Positions 54,006-62,641 are shown, counted from the stretch's first letter. The stretch: DNA of 64,000 nt from Microcoleus sp. EPA2 (GCA_020882975.1 JAHRFD010000019.1:51896-115895), one strand, 5' to 3'. Numbers and translations: made by a program. Notes: generated from the letters alone by a model not told the origin.

Positions 54006-55007
54006 TTAGTTTTTCGCTCCCTTGACACCGATTAGCTGAACCAACAATACTGCGACTGCGTTCACCAATAGGGTGATGACAAATAGAATTAGCGCTAAAT
54101 ACATTAAAGAACCGACGTGCAGAGGTTCTTGAGCTTCCCGAAATTGGCTGGCTAAAACAGCGGGGATTGAGTAACCAGGAGCTAGAATAGATTGGTTGAT
54201 TTGAATCGAGTTGCCAATTACCATGGTGACTGCCATGGTTTCGCCTAAAGCGCGTCCCAAGGCCAAGATGGTTGCCCCGATAATTCCTGAACTAGCTGCT
54301 GGTAATAACAACTTAAATATTGTTTCCCAACGGGTGGCACCTAGGGACATGGAAGCACTGCGCAAGTCTACGGGAACTGACATCAAAACATCGCGACTAA
54401 TGGCGGCTACTGTTGGTAAAATCATGATGGATAACAGTATTCCAGCGGGCAACATTCCTGGACCAAAGGGTTCGCTGCTAAACAGGGGGAACCAACTGAA
54501 ATTGTTAAATAGCGACTGTTGTAAAGGTAGGAGAAAGGGAATGAGAACAAAAATTCCCCAAAGTCCAACTATGACGCTGGGAATGGCTGAGATTAATTCC
54601 ACCATGAATCCCAAGGGCGATCGCACCCAAACGGGCAAAAAGTTTTCGCTGGTAACTATAGCCACGGAAAGTCCAAGAGGAATTGCGATAATAATGGCGA
54701 TCGCAGAACTAATCACAGTCCCGTAAATAAAGGGCAAAGCTCCAAATTGTAACTCCCCAATATCCCACTTAGGATTCCAGAGGAATGAGATGCCAAACTT
54801 GCTAATCGCAGGCCAAGCATCTTTAAAAATTACCGCGCTCATCCCGAACAACGTAGCTGCTGTCGCTAGAGCAAAAGCCCATACAAATATGGTAAATCCT
54901 GACTCCACCCACAAACCTTCACCTGAAGTATCAGTCAAGTCTACTTCTGTAGTGTTTGTGATTTGCTGATTAGTCAATTTTTTCGGTTCCTTAGCAAAAT
55001 TGGTCAT
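54006..55007 (-). CDS. pstC: Phosphate ABC transporter permease PstC
   Basis: 333 residues, six membrane segments after a ~30-residue cytosolic N terminus. The EAA-type loop ASMSLGATRWETIFKLLLPAASSGIIGATILALGRALGETMAVTMVIGNS is diagnostic for PstC. Follows pstS by 155 bp with a hairpin in the gap. Confidence 0.96.
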   Translation of the reverse strand: MTNFAKEPKKLTNQQITNTTEVDLTDTSGEGLWVESGFTIFVWAFALATAATLFGMSAVIFKDAWPAISKFGISFLWNPKWDIGELQFGALPFIYGTVISSAIAIIIAIPLGLSVAIVTSENFLPVWVRSPLGFMVELISAIPSVIVGLWGIFVLIPFLLPLQQSLFNNFSWFPLFSSEPFGPGMLPAGILLSIMILPTVAAISRDVLMSVPVDLRSASMSLGATRWETIFKLLLPAASSGIIGATILALGRALGETMAVTMVIGNSIQINQSILAPGYSIPAVLASQFREAQEPLHVGSLMYLALILFVITLLVNAVAVLLVQLIGVKGAKN

Positions 55008-55077
55008 ACCCTAGTTGTTACTGAGTAAACAGTGAAATATGTGGTTGATGGAAGAGTAATTATAGTAGATGTAGTAG

Positions 55078-55095
55078 GGTGCGCTGCTGCGCACC
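55078..55095 (-). promoter_or_regulatory. Intercistronic hairpin between pstS and pstC
   Basis: GGTGCGC-TGCT-GCGCACC, a perfect 7-bp GC-rich stem. A hairpin after the binding-protein gene commonly raises its mRNA level relative to the permease genes (established for other ABC operons; inferred here). Confidence 0.5.
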
Positions 55096-55162
55096 TTACC
55101 CCTGACAATTTATAAGTTGGGAGTTAGATATTTAACTCCTAACTGAGTTGTAGCGCCCTCTC

Positions 55163-56191
55163 TTAACCTTTAGCAAGTACAGTCTGATTTACTGTTTGAA
55201 TTACCTTTTGAGCTGTCGGCGAAGGAATTCTAGTAAATTCTAGCTGTTTGTTGATACCTTGGCCTGTAGTCATCACCCAATTAACCATCTTTTTAATAGC
55301 ATCGGCTTTCGCAGCAGGATACTCTTTGTAGATTAACAACCAAGTTAAACCAACAATCGGATAACCGTCGTTGGGATTCCCTTCTACTAAACGGAAGTCG
55401 GCGGGGAATATTTCCCCTGCTAAAGCTTTTTCGGCTTCTGCCAAGTTAGCATCTACAAAACGACCAGCTTTATTTTGAATAAATGCTGTTTGGAGCTTGT
55501 TTTGTCTGGCATAGGTATCTTGAACATAACCGATCGCACCGGCTGTTTGTTTCACTAAACCTGCGACACCTGGGTTTCCTTGACCGCTGAGGGGGCTTCC
55601 GGGCCAGCTAGGTTGAGCGGCGGCTTTGATGGTACTGCCGATCGCCTGTAAGTGATTAGCAAAAATAAAGGTTGTACCGCTGCTATCTGCCCGTACAACT
55701 ACTCGAATCGGAGTATTTGGCAAATTTTTAGCTTGTCCAGAAATTCCAGCGATTTTAGGATCGTTCCAGCGGGTAATCTTCCCTTCAAAGATGCCTTTCA
55801 TCGCATCGGCGCTCAATCTAACATTGTTTACTCCTGGCAAATTGTAAACAACCGCAACAGCTCCACCAGCGGTAGGAACAGCAATGACACCCCGTTTTAC
55901 TTGAGCGATTTGCGCGGCCGTCATCAGCGCATCGCTACCTGCGAAGTCAACAGTACCTGAAATTAATGCTTTGATGCCAGCACCACTGCCAGTCCCTTCG
56001 TAGTTTACAGTAATTTGATTAGCACTTCTCATCTGCGAGAAATAGCGATCGTAAAGAGGTTTGGGAAAAGTAGCTCCCGAACCATTTAGTGTGACGGCTG
56101 CTACAGCAGAAGTAATTAACGAGAGCGAAAATGCGGCTGCTGCTAGCGTAACTATAAAGGCACGTCGCCAACGTCCTGTGAAAAAAAACAT
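55163..56191 (-). CDS. pstS: Phosphate-binding protein PstS
   Basis: 342 residues from ATG 56191, supported by GGAGGAGGAGT directly before it; the ATG at 56251 is rejected. Signal peptide MFFFTGRWRRAFIVTLAAAAFSLSLITSAVAA. Mature motifs are LNGSGATFPKPLYDRYF, INYEGTGSGAGIKALISGTVDFAGSDALM-type text and the phosphate site residues in VVVRADSSGTTFIFANHL. It is periplasmic and delivers phosphate to PstCA. A three-repeat Pho box lies about 90 bp upstream. Confidence 0.96.
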   Translation of the reverse strand: MFFFTGRWRRAFIVTLAAAAFSLSLITSAVAAVTLNGSGATFPKPLYDRYFSQMRSANQITVNYEGTGSGAGIKALISGTVDFAGSDALMTAAQIAQVKRGVIAVPTAGGAVAVVYNLPGVNNVRLSADAMKGIFEGKITRWNDPKIAGISGQAKNLPNTPIRVVVRADSSGTTFIFANHLQAIGSTIKAAAQPSWPGSPLSGQGNPGVAGLVKQTAGAIGYVQDTYARQNKLQTAFIQNKAGRFVDANLAEAEKALAGEIFPADFRLVEGNPNDGYPIVGLTWLLIYKEYPAAKADAIKKMVNWVMTTGQGINKQLEFTRIPSPTAQKVIQTVNQTVLAKG

Positions 56192-56281
56192 ACTCCTCCT
56201 CCTTAAATAACAGACTTTGGGGAATCCCCTCCATAGGATAGACCGAAACATACGAGTCAGACCTGGAGAAAGGATAAGCTT

Positions 56282-56311
56282 GTTTTAAATTTTGGTTAAA
56301 TTTGAATTAAA
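56282..56311 (-). promoter_or_regulatory. Pho box upstream of pstS
   Basis: On the minus strand the sequence reads TTTAATTC-AAA-TTTAACCA-AAA-TTTAAAAC: three 8-bp direct repeats with 3-bp spacers (11-bp period), the layout of cyanobacterial PhoB/SphR boxes (YTTAAYNN-type). A possible -10 (TATCCT) is at 56271-56276. Predicts induction by phosphate starvation. Confidence 0.75.
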
Positions 56312-56525
56312 TTTTTGACAATTAGCTGTTGGGAGAGTTAATAAAAAAAATTTCACCATTGATACCATAGGCACCAGCCTCGGATTCTTGAAGAAATTGG
56401 GGCTTGACTCCGATCGCTGGTAAATCGCTTAAACCCTTGCCCGCAATGGCATCTATCCATTTTTTAATTCCCTGTTCAACTATGGCATCCACACCTCAAC
56501 ATCTGCTATTAAAGATGGGAACAAC

Positions 56526-57695
56526 TTAGGCAAGTGCGATCGCCACTTGATGTTTTTGACCGCTGGATTTCACTTGAAAAACTGTAGATCTCGACTGCAA
56601 ATATTTTAGCAAGCTGGAATTTTTACCCAAAAAACTTTTCACAACTAAATCGGCATTAGATTTATATTTATCCAAAAAATCTTTCTGAATTCTTACCAGA
56701 CTCACCGTATCCTCGTGCAACTCATTTTTGGCACATTCAATAATTTCTAAAATTTTAATTTGAAAAACATCCAGAGAATCAATAGTAGAGGAATTGACAA
56801 CAGAAACGATTTCTATATCCGGTTTTTGGGCAACATTTTGATCGACAACAACCGTCGCCAAAGGCGCTTCAGACATGGCAGAAACTCCCGGTTCTACTGA
56901 CTCAGAAACTGTTACTCCATGAGAACTTACAGAATTAAAAGCAATAGTATGGCGCTCTTTAAAAAACTGAGCTACCATCGAAAAGCGAGCTATACGCTCC
57001 TCAATAGATTTATGCTCAGCCTGTAATAACTCTGCAACTTGATGAGCCAATTCCTCAAAACTAGGAATTTCCATTTCCCGATCGCAGGAATAGTGACGAG
57101 TATCACCACTCCGACAATTGTCTATAGACAAAACAGAATTTTGTCGCCGCACCCGAAACACAGTCAACCCCTGATTTTGCAACTGATTGCAAAGATGATT
57201 TAACAAACCATCCGAAGAACAAACAAAAACTTCTCGCACATCGCGATATCGATATAAAATAGCAGCACCAAAGGCAATCATTTTACCATCAGCACTATTA
57301 GCACCGCCCGGAACATGAATCAGCTCATAACCACGGTCATAAAGCTCAGCATCCAACTTCCCCGTACTCAGATTTTTCCAGTTAGAAAAAGCAACTTTAA
57401 CTTGCAGAGGATAGACGCACAAACTCGCTAAGAATAGTTCTGTATGAACGTTAAGTTTCAGATTTTCTGCATCTAACAGCAAAATCGCAATCCCGCAGGA
57501 CTTTGTGGTGGTTGCAGGGGCGATTTCCTGGGGGATAGCTGCGCTTAATTCACTTTCCGTGAATTGGCGACTTAAAGACTGTGGCCCTAGGGGCTCAAAG
57601 AATTGTTTGCCGCAAGCCTTGCACAGATACCGCTGGCGACCCTTGGGACGGCCGTTTTTACGGAGTTGGTCAGATTCGCATATGGGACATTTCAT
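56526..57695 (-). CDS. NYN-domain protein with N-terminal transposase-type zinc finger
   Basis: 389 residues. Residues 1-40 (CPICESDQLRKNGRPKGRQRYLCKACGKQF) form a CPxC...CxxC zinc ribbon of the type seen at the N terminus of IS1 InsA and similar transposases. Residues about 68-195 are a NYN domain (GIAILLLDAENLKLNVHTELFLASL, HVPGGANSADGKMIAFGAAILYRYRDVREVFVCSSDGLLNHL), closely similar to the 468-residue protein at 49110. The C terminus has LOTUS-like helices (FFKERHTIAFNSV, IQKDFLDKYKSNADLVV). Probable nucleic-acid-binding RNase. Confidence 0.8.
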   Translation of the reverse strand: MKCPICESDQLRKNGRPKGRQRYLCKACGKQFFEPLGPQSLSRQFTESELSAAIPQEIAPATTTKSCGIAILLLDAENLKLNVHTELFLASLCVYPLQVKVAFSNWKNLSTGKLDAELYDRGYELIHVPGGANSADGKMIAFGAAILYRYRDVREVFVCSSDGLLNHLCNQLQNQGLTVFRVRRQNSVLSIDNCRSGDTRHYSCDREMEIPSFEELAHQVAELLQAEHKSIEERIARFSMVAQFFKERHTIAFNSVSSHGVTVSESVEPGVSAMSEAPLATVVVDQNVAQKPDIEIVSVVNSSTIDSLDVFQIKILEIIECAKNELHEDTVSLVRIQKDFLDKYKSNADLVVKSFLGKNSSLLKYLQSRSTVFQVKSSGQKHQVAIALA

Positions 57696-57882
57696 TTAAC
57701 CATTATTACAGCCTACTCCCAAACCGAACAAGGCATTAGCTACCTTCTTTTTATCTTCCTACCCTGCGGGAACGGCTTCGCCGAACGCGCCCTTAGCGTC
57801 TTCGCGGTTCGTTAAACACATATCCCTTGACCCGTTCAGAAGCCCCATAATAGTAAAAGAAACTTAACAATTATTAAAAAAA

Positions 57883-59391
57883 ATGGCTAGAGACTTGCGA
57901 GGATTCCTCAAACTACTCGAAGAACGGGGACAACTGCGCCGGATTAGCGCTTTAGTCGATTCCGACTTAGAAATTGCCGAAATTTCCAACCAAATGCTGC
58001 AAAAAGGCGGCCCAGGCTTGCTATTTGAAAACGTCAAAGGCGCAGAATTCCCGGTGGCGATTAACCTATTAGGTACGGAAGAACGGGTTTGCTGGGCGCT
58101 GAACATGGAAAAGCCGATCGAACTTGAAGAACTCGGCAAAAAATTAGGTATGCTACAACAGCCCAAACCCCCAAAAAAGATTTCCCAAGCCATAGAATTT
58201 GGCAAAGTGCTGTTTGACGTAGTGAAAGCCAAACCGGGGCGCGACTTCTTCCCGGCTTGTCAGCAAGTGGTAATTGAGGGAGAAGGGCTCGATTTGAACA
58301 AAATCCCGATGATTCGCCCCTATCCGGGAGACGCGGGCAAAATTATCACTTTGGGTTTGGTAATTACCAAAGATTGCGAAACCGGTACGCCGAATGTGGG
58401 GGTTTATCGCTTACAGTTGCAGTCAAAAAATACCATGACTGTACACTGGTTATCTGTCCGAGGCGGCGCGCGCCACTTGCGGAAAGCGGCGCAAGCTGGT
58501 AAGAAATTGGAAGTTGCGATCGCCCTAGGTGTCGATCCACTAATCATCCTGGCCGCAGCAACTCCCATTCCTGTAGACTTATCCGAATGGTTATTTGCCG
58601 GACTTTATGGCGGTTCCGGCGTGCAATTGGCCAAGTGCAAAACCGTAGATTTGGAAGTACCTGCTGACTCGGAAATCGTGTTAGAAGGAACGATTACCCC
58701 CGGTGAAGTTCTGCCCGACGGGCCCTTTGGCGATCACATGGGTTATTACGGCGGTGTGGAAGATTCGCCGCTGGTACGGTTCAATTGCATGACGCACCGC
58801 AAAGATCCGATTTATTTAACGACATTTAGCGGCCGCCCCCCGAAAGAAGAGGCTATGATGGCGATCGCCCTAAATCGCATTTATACCCCTATTTTGCGGC
58901 AGCAAGTATCGGAAATTGTCGATTTCTTCCTACCGATGGAAGCGCTGAGTTATAAAGCGGCAATTATTTCGATCGATAAAGCCTATCCCGGTCAAGCGCG
59001 CAGGGCTGCTTTAGCATTTTGGAGTGCATTGCCGCAGTTTACTTACACCAAGTTTGTGATTGTTGTCGATAAAAGTATCAACATTCGCGATCCGCGTCAA
59101 GTAGTCTGGGCAATTAGTTCTAAAGTTGACCCGGTTCGAGATGTATTTATCTTGCCGAATACGCCGTTTGACACGTTAGATTTTGCCAGTGAAAAGCTTG
59201 GTTTGGGAGGCAGAATGGGGATTGATGCGACTACGAAAATGCCGCCGGAAACCGAGCACGAATGGGGTAAACCTTTGGAATCCGATCCTGATATGACGGC
59301 GATGGTTCAGCGGCGTTGGGCCGAGTACGGTTTGGCCGATCTAAATTTGGGAGAAGTCGATCCTAATTTGTTTGGTTATGAGATGAGGTAA
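57883..59391 (+). CDS. ubiD: UbiD family prenyl-FMN-dependent decarboxylase
   Basis: 502 residues. MARDLRGFLKLLEERGQLRRIS, PVAINLLGTEERVCWAL, GVYRLQLQSKNTMTVHWLSVRGGARHLRKA, PDGPFGDHMGYYGGVEDSPL and NTPFDTLDFASEKLGLGGRMGIDAT are UbiD signatures, including the catalytic E-R-E neighbourhood. In cyanobacteria UbiD decarboxylates the prenylated hydroxybenzoate precursor of plastoquinone. Its prenyl-FMN supplier UbiX is not in this window. Confidence 0.95.
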   Translation: MARDLRGFLKLLEERGQLRRISALVDSDLEIAEISNQMLQKGGPGLLFENVKGAEFPVAINLLGTEERVCWALNMEKPIELEELGKKLGMLQQPKPPKKISQAIEFGKVLFDVVKAKPGRDFFPACQQVVIEGEGLDLNKIPMIRPYPGDAGKIITLGLVITKDCETGTPNVGVYRLQLQSKNTMTVHWLSVRGGARHLRKAAQAGKKLEVAIALGVDPLIILAAATPIPVDLSEWLFAGLYGGSGVQLAKCKTVDLEVPADSEIVLEGTITPGEVLPDGPFGDHMGYYGGVEDSPLVRFNCMTHRKDPIYLTTFSGRPPKEEAMMAIALNRIYTPILRQQVSEIVDFFLPMEALSYKAAIISIDKAYPGQARRAALAFWSALPQFTYTKFVIVVDKSINIRDPRQVVWAISSKVDPVRDVFILPNTPFDTLDFASEKLGLGGRMGIDATTKMPPETEHEWGKPLESDPDMTAMVQRRWAEYGLADLNLGEVDPNLFGYEMR

Positions 59392-59457
59392 GGACTTAGA
59401 CCTTGACCATTGTTGTCAACTTAACTTAAACCTTGAGTATCTCTTGTTTGTATCAAA

Positions 59458-59546
59458 GTCTAGATCCCCCCTAACCCCCCTTAATAAGGGGGGGACAAGA
59501 GTTATTCAAAGTCCCCCTTATTAAGGGGGATTTAGGGGGATCGAGA
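59458..59546. repeat. Palindromic C-rich element
   Basis: Outer arms CTAGATCCCCCCTAAC / TTTAGGGGGATCGAG with two CCCCCTTAATAAGGGGG-type palindromes inside. Matches the ends of the element at 1797-2037 without its tandem expansion. The kinase stop codon (59552-59554) is in its flanking conserved sequence. Confidence 0.8.
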
Positions 59547-59551
59547 CTCAA

Positions 59552-60706
59552 CTACAAGTGACATTTATTCTGGATTTTGATAAACTGAGAGTAATGTTTT
59601 TTGCCGGGAGGCAAGTTTATTATGTCTCTTGCCAAAGATTTAGAGTACACAGAAGAACTATCAGAAGTCTGGAAACATTTGATTAATCTCGTGTTTAATA
59701 CCCTTGATTCTTCGGTAGGGGCGGGTTTTACAAATAATATTTGAGACCAACCAACAATCTGTATAAACCCGCCCCCACCCAACCAATAACCCCGATTAAC
59801 TTGATTGGCGACCCAAAAAATGCAGATTTGCGCTCCGGCCAGGGCTTTGCTCCCGGAAGGATTCGTCGATAAAGATAAAAGTGCTTGCAAAGCTTCCCCT
59901 GCATTCTGATAACGCTGACTGAAATGGTCGCGCACCATTTTATCTAAAACATCCGCAAATCTAGAGTCAACTCTTGGCACTAATTGCCGCCAAATTACTT
60001 CCCCGGTTCTCGGATCTTCCTGCAATTGGTGCGGGGGAATTCCTGTTAATGCTTGAATCCCAATCATCCCCACAGCATAGACATCGCTGCACAATTTTGG
60101 TTTTCCTTTAGCTTGTTCGCTGGGTGCATATCCGGGTGTGCCTATAGCAATTGTTGTTGTGACATTTCCATTAACATTCACAATTAATTGATTGATTTCC
60201 CTAACTGCACCAAAGTCAATCAAGACTATTTTACCATCTTGGCGACGGCGCATTAAATTAGCTGGTTTAATATCTCGATGAATAACGGCATTTGGTTGGT
60301 GTTCGTGAGGAACTGTTAAAACTTCTAAGATGTTTTTTAATAAGGTAATAACGTAGGATTCGCTTAACTTTTTGCCGGGAACAATCTCTGTGCTTAAATT
60401 ATGTCCATCTATGAATTCTTGAACTAGATAGAATTCGCCATTTTCTTCAATGTGAGCAAACAAAGTCGGAATTTGCGGGCATTGATTTCCTAAATTGTAC
60501 AAAACTTGTGCTTCGGTATCGAACAACTTTCTGGCTAGCTGCAAAACAACGGGACGATTGTCTTTCGGTTTCAGGTGTTTGACGACGCAGTGGGGTGTTC
60601 CGGGTAAGTCTAAATCTTTGGCTAGGTAGGTGTCGCCAAAGCCACCACCAGCCAAGAATTTGATTATTTGGTAGTGGTTGCGGAGGATTGTACCTGGGGG
60701 AATCAT
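59552..60706 (-). CDS. Ser/Thr protein kinase with repeat-derived C terminus
   Basis: 384 residues. The kinase domain (about 14-275) is complete: GGGFGDTYLAKD P-loop, VVKH Lys, HRDIKPANLM catalytic loop, VLIDFGAVREI DFG, GTPGYAPSEQAKGKP activation segment and SDVYAVGMIGIQALTG. After about residue 300 the sequence is unrelated low-quality text; 59714-59779 within it is an inverted-repeat element, and the last codons are in another repeat. A normal C-terminal region (membrane segment or sensor) has probably been lost. Confidence 0.88.
   Translation of the reverse strand: MIPPGTILRNHYQIIKFLAGGGFGDTYLAKDLDLPGTPHCVVKHLKPKDNRPVVLQLARKLFDTEAQVLYNLGNQCPQIPTLFAHIEENGEFYLVQEFIDGHNLSTEIVPGKKLSESYVITLLKNILEVLTVPHEHQPNAVIHRDIKPANLMRRRQDGKIVLIDFGAVREINQLIVNVNGNVTTTIAIGTPGYAPSEQAKGKPKLCSDVYAVGMIGIQALTGIPPHQLQEDPRTGEVIWRQLVPRVDSRFADVLDKMVRDHFSQRYQNAGEALQALLSLSTNPSGSKALAGAQICIFWVANQVNRGYWLGGGGFIQIVGWSQILFVKPAPTEESRVLNTRLIKCFQTSDSSSVYSKSLARDIINLPPGKKHYSQFIKIQNKCHL
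59714..59779. mobile_element. 66-bp inverted-repeat element inside the kinase gene
   Basis: Left arm GGTAGGGGCGGGTTTTACA and the inverse of the right arm GGTGGGGGCGGGTTTATACA match with one gap and one mismatch. The element is read through in frame as part of the kinase C-terminal tail. Confidence 0.7.
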
Positions 60707-61020
60707 CGGTTTTAGGTGGATGGGTGGAGATTAAGCTTATTTTGACACAATCCTTGTTTTAGTTTGTAGTTGCGCTGTCTTAGTCGCCCGGTTCGCAGTT
60801 GCGCTGTCTTCGCTGGGGGCAATCTTTTTCACTTTATATGGCGGCACAGATTCCCATTATTTAATGATATGTCAAGTCTGCATAAAAATCAAGTATTCGA
60901 TCGCCCGTTAATACCAATTTCATGAAGTAGCGTGACATAGCTAACCCCCCCCAACCCCCCCTTGCTAAGGGGGGGCTTTGAACTGCATTTCTAGCAAATA
61001 TTTATGAAAACAGATATCTG
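60707..61020. repeat. Repeat-rich spacer upstream of the kinase
   Basis: Holds a 13-bp direct repeat GTTGCGCTGTCTT (60769 and 60795) and a partial C-rich element near 60940-60976 (CCCCCCTTGCTAAGGGGGGG). No gene seen. Confidence 0.55.
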
Positions 61021-61213
61021 GCATTTGCTACCAGATTCCGGCAGGGATTTAAATCCCTGCCTCATAGCAAAAGTCCTCTCAAAGAGGACTGAAGATAAGG
61101 ATTGAAAAAAGGATTGAAATAGAGATTAATCGATCGCCTTTTCAGTCGTCTTTAGACGACTTGAACTCTCTCGGCGGGGGTTTAAACCCCCGACGGACTG
61201 TTGCAACAAGCGC
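61021..61213. mobile_element. Multi-hairpin element, copy 1
   Basis: 193 bp. Four successive palindromes: GGCAGGGATT/AATCCCTGCC, AGTCCTCT-CAA-AGAGGACT, AGTCGTCT-TT-AGACGACT and GGGGGTTTAAACCCCC, with GATTAATCGATCGCC between. Outer ends GCATTTGCTACCA and TTGCAACAAGCGC are weakly inverted. It closely matches 62439-62641; the pair flanks the HTH gene triplet. Confidence 0.75.
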
Positions 61214-61235
61214 AAAAACCAAATCACAAATCAGT

Positions 61236-61448
61236 TTACCGTTCCAAAACCTCAACCAAGTCTTCCACCATCACATCGAAGACTTCAGCAAGTTTCTGCA
61301 AAGCCGTATAGTCCACCGTTGCCATTTTGGGAGCTTGGGCATATTTTTTAACCGTGCTGTAGGGAATTCCCGTTCTGTCAGAGACTTCTTTCAGCGTCCA
61401 ACCCTTCTCCTCAGCTAGTTCTCGAACTCGCAACCGAATTAAACCCAT
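61236..61448 (-). CDS. Small XRE/Cro-type HTH protein, copy A
   Basis: 70 residues: MGLIRLRVRELAEEKGWTLKEVSDRTGIPYSTVKKYAQAPKMATVDYTALQKLAEVFDVMVEDLVEVLER, shown in full only in pieces by motif: HTH at about 9-45 and a dimer helix at 48-68. It is nearly identical to copy C and to the broken copy B. Single-domain Cro-like repressors of this sort can act as antitoxins or regulators; no toxin partner adjoins. Confidence 0.85.
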   Translation of the reverse strand: MGLIRLRVRELAEEKGWTLKEVSDRTGIPYSTVKKYAQAPKMATVDYTALQKLAEVFDVMVEDLVEVLER

Positions 61449-61468
61449 CTTCCCGCTGATAAATCAGT

Positions 61469-61816
61469 TTAATATTCCAATATCTCAACTAAATCTTCGA
61501 TCGCAATATCGAACGCACGAGCCATTTTATTCAGAGCCGTATAGTCTACAGTTGCCAGTTTATACCAATTTAATATGAGGCTGCATATATTTCGATCCCC
61601 CTCGCATCCCCACCCCCCCTAGGGCGTGTTTTCAAACCCAAAGATCCCCCCCAGCCCCCAGGGCTGTTTCATTCTTTGTAGGGGCAATCCCACGCCCGGT
61701 TGCCCCAATGCCTGAAATGAATGAAAATGGTCTGTGGGGGGGTAGGCACGCACCATCCACTACCCCTACAAAGCCCTCGTTTTTTGGAGAATGAAACCGC
61801 CCTGGAATTAACCCCA
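61469..61816 (-). pseudogene. Disrupted HTH copy B
   Basis: The ATG at 61816 starts MGLI as in copies A and C, then the CAGGGC-family MITE (61659-61804) follows at once. Beyond it, after 96 bp of unrelated C-rich sequence, the 3' half of the gene resumes at about 61562 (KLATVDYTALNKMARAFDIAIEDLVEILEY) and stops at 61469. About 25 codons of the HTH are deleted. Confidence 0.85.
61659..61804. mobile_element. MITE-like element, CAGGGC family, copy 2
   Basis: 146 bp with termini CAGGGCTGTTTCATTCT and AGAATGAAACCGCCCTG. Inner arms TGTAGGGGCA and the matching TACCCCTACA form a second stem. It interrupts HTH copy B four codons after its start. Confidence 0.85.
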
Positions 61817-61837
61817 TCTTCCCGCTGACAAATTAGT

Positions 61838-62050
61838 TCAATGTTCCAAAACCTCAACCAAATCTTCGATCATCAAATCGAAGACAGCAGCAAGTTTCTG
61901 CAAAGCCGTGTAGTCCACTGTTGCCAGTTTAGGAGCTTGTGCATAATTTTTGACTGTGCTGTAGGGAATGCCCGTTCTCTCGGAAACTTCTTTCAGCGTC
62001 CAACCCTTTTCCTCAGCTAGTTCTCGAACTCGCAACCTAATTAACCCCAT
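61838..62050 (-). CDS. Small XRE/Cro-type HTH protein, copy C
   Basis: 70 residues, differing from copy A at about eight positions (SERTGIP, KNYAQ, KLATV, AAVFDLMIED, LEH). Intact HTH. The 22-24 bp that separate consecutive copies are the same (CCCATCTTCCCGCTGA), showing the cluster arose by tandem duplication. Transcribed first of the three. Confidence 0.85.
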   Translation of the reverse strand: MGLIRLRVRELAEEKGWTLKEVSERTGIPYSTVKNYAQAPKLATVDYTALQKLAAVFDLMIEDLVEVLEH

Positions 62051-62174
62051 TTATGCTTGACATAAGCTACGTGTTTGGCTTTTAATAGTTAAATACAGCG
62101 ATCGCCCTTGATTTCTGAGGTCGCAGGGCGATCGCTTTTCATTCACTACCCACAAAAGTGGGAAGGATTTTCCT

Positions 62175-62417
62175 ATGATACCAAAACAACCGACATATCG
62201 CGATCGAGTTCAACCGTGGCATCTAATTCGGCATCTCCCCAAGTGTCAGCGGTTAACAGTCGCCCGTTTCGCCCGTCGCCGCGATGCCGAATCTTACCTC
62301 AATGCGCTGCGCCGCTTAAGGCCCGCAGTCCCGCATACAATTGTGTTCGTAAATGCGGTGTCTGTGTTAGATGAAAACAGCGTGCTAATTCCGATGCAAT
62401 TGGCGATCGAAGTTTAA
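62175..62417 (+). CDS. Small hypothetical protein
   Basis: 80 residues: MIPKQPTYRDRVQPWHLIRHL, VARFARRRDAESYLNALRRLRP, then a hydrophobic-charged tail. The Arg-rich RFARRRDAESYLNALRRL segment recurs in small cyanobacterial proteins. Divergent from HTH copy C with 124 bp between. Function unknown; reality moderately supported by its lack of repeat content. Confidence 0.55.
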   Translation: MIPKQPTYRDRVQPWHLIRHLPKCQRLTVARFARRRDAESYLNALRRLRPAVPHTIVFVNAVSVLDENSVLIPMQLAIEV

Positions 62418-62438
62418 TAGCGATCGGACTGAGATCTT

Positions 62439-62641
62439 GCATTTGTTGCCATATTCCGGCAGGGGTTTAAACCCCTGCCTCATAGCGAAAGTCCTCTCAA
62501 AGAGGACTGAAGAAAGGACTGAAGAAAGGACTGAAGAAAGGATTGAATTAGAGATTAATCGATCGCCTTTTCAGTCGTCTTTAGACGACTTTAGCTATGA
62601 GGCGGGGGTTTAAACCCCCGACGGACTGTGGCAATAAGTGC
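62439..62641. mobile_element. Multi-hairpin element, copy 2
   Basis: 203 bp with 13-bp termini GCATTTGTTGCCA and TGGCAATAAGTGC (11 of 13 inverted). Palindromes lie at 62458-62479 (GGCAGGGG...CCCCTGCC), 62490-62508 (AGTCCTCT-CAA-AGAGGACT), 62573-62590 (AGTCGTCT-TT-AGACGACT) and 62604-62619 (GGGGGTTTAAACCCCC). A 12-bp unit GGACTGAAGAAA is present about three times, fewer in copy 1. Nothing else seen between 62418 and 62730. Confidence 0.8.
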
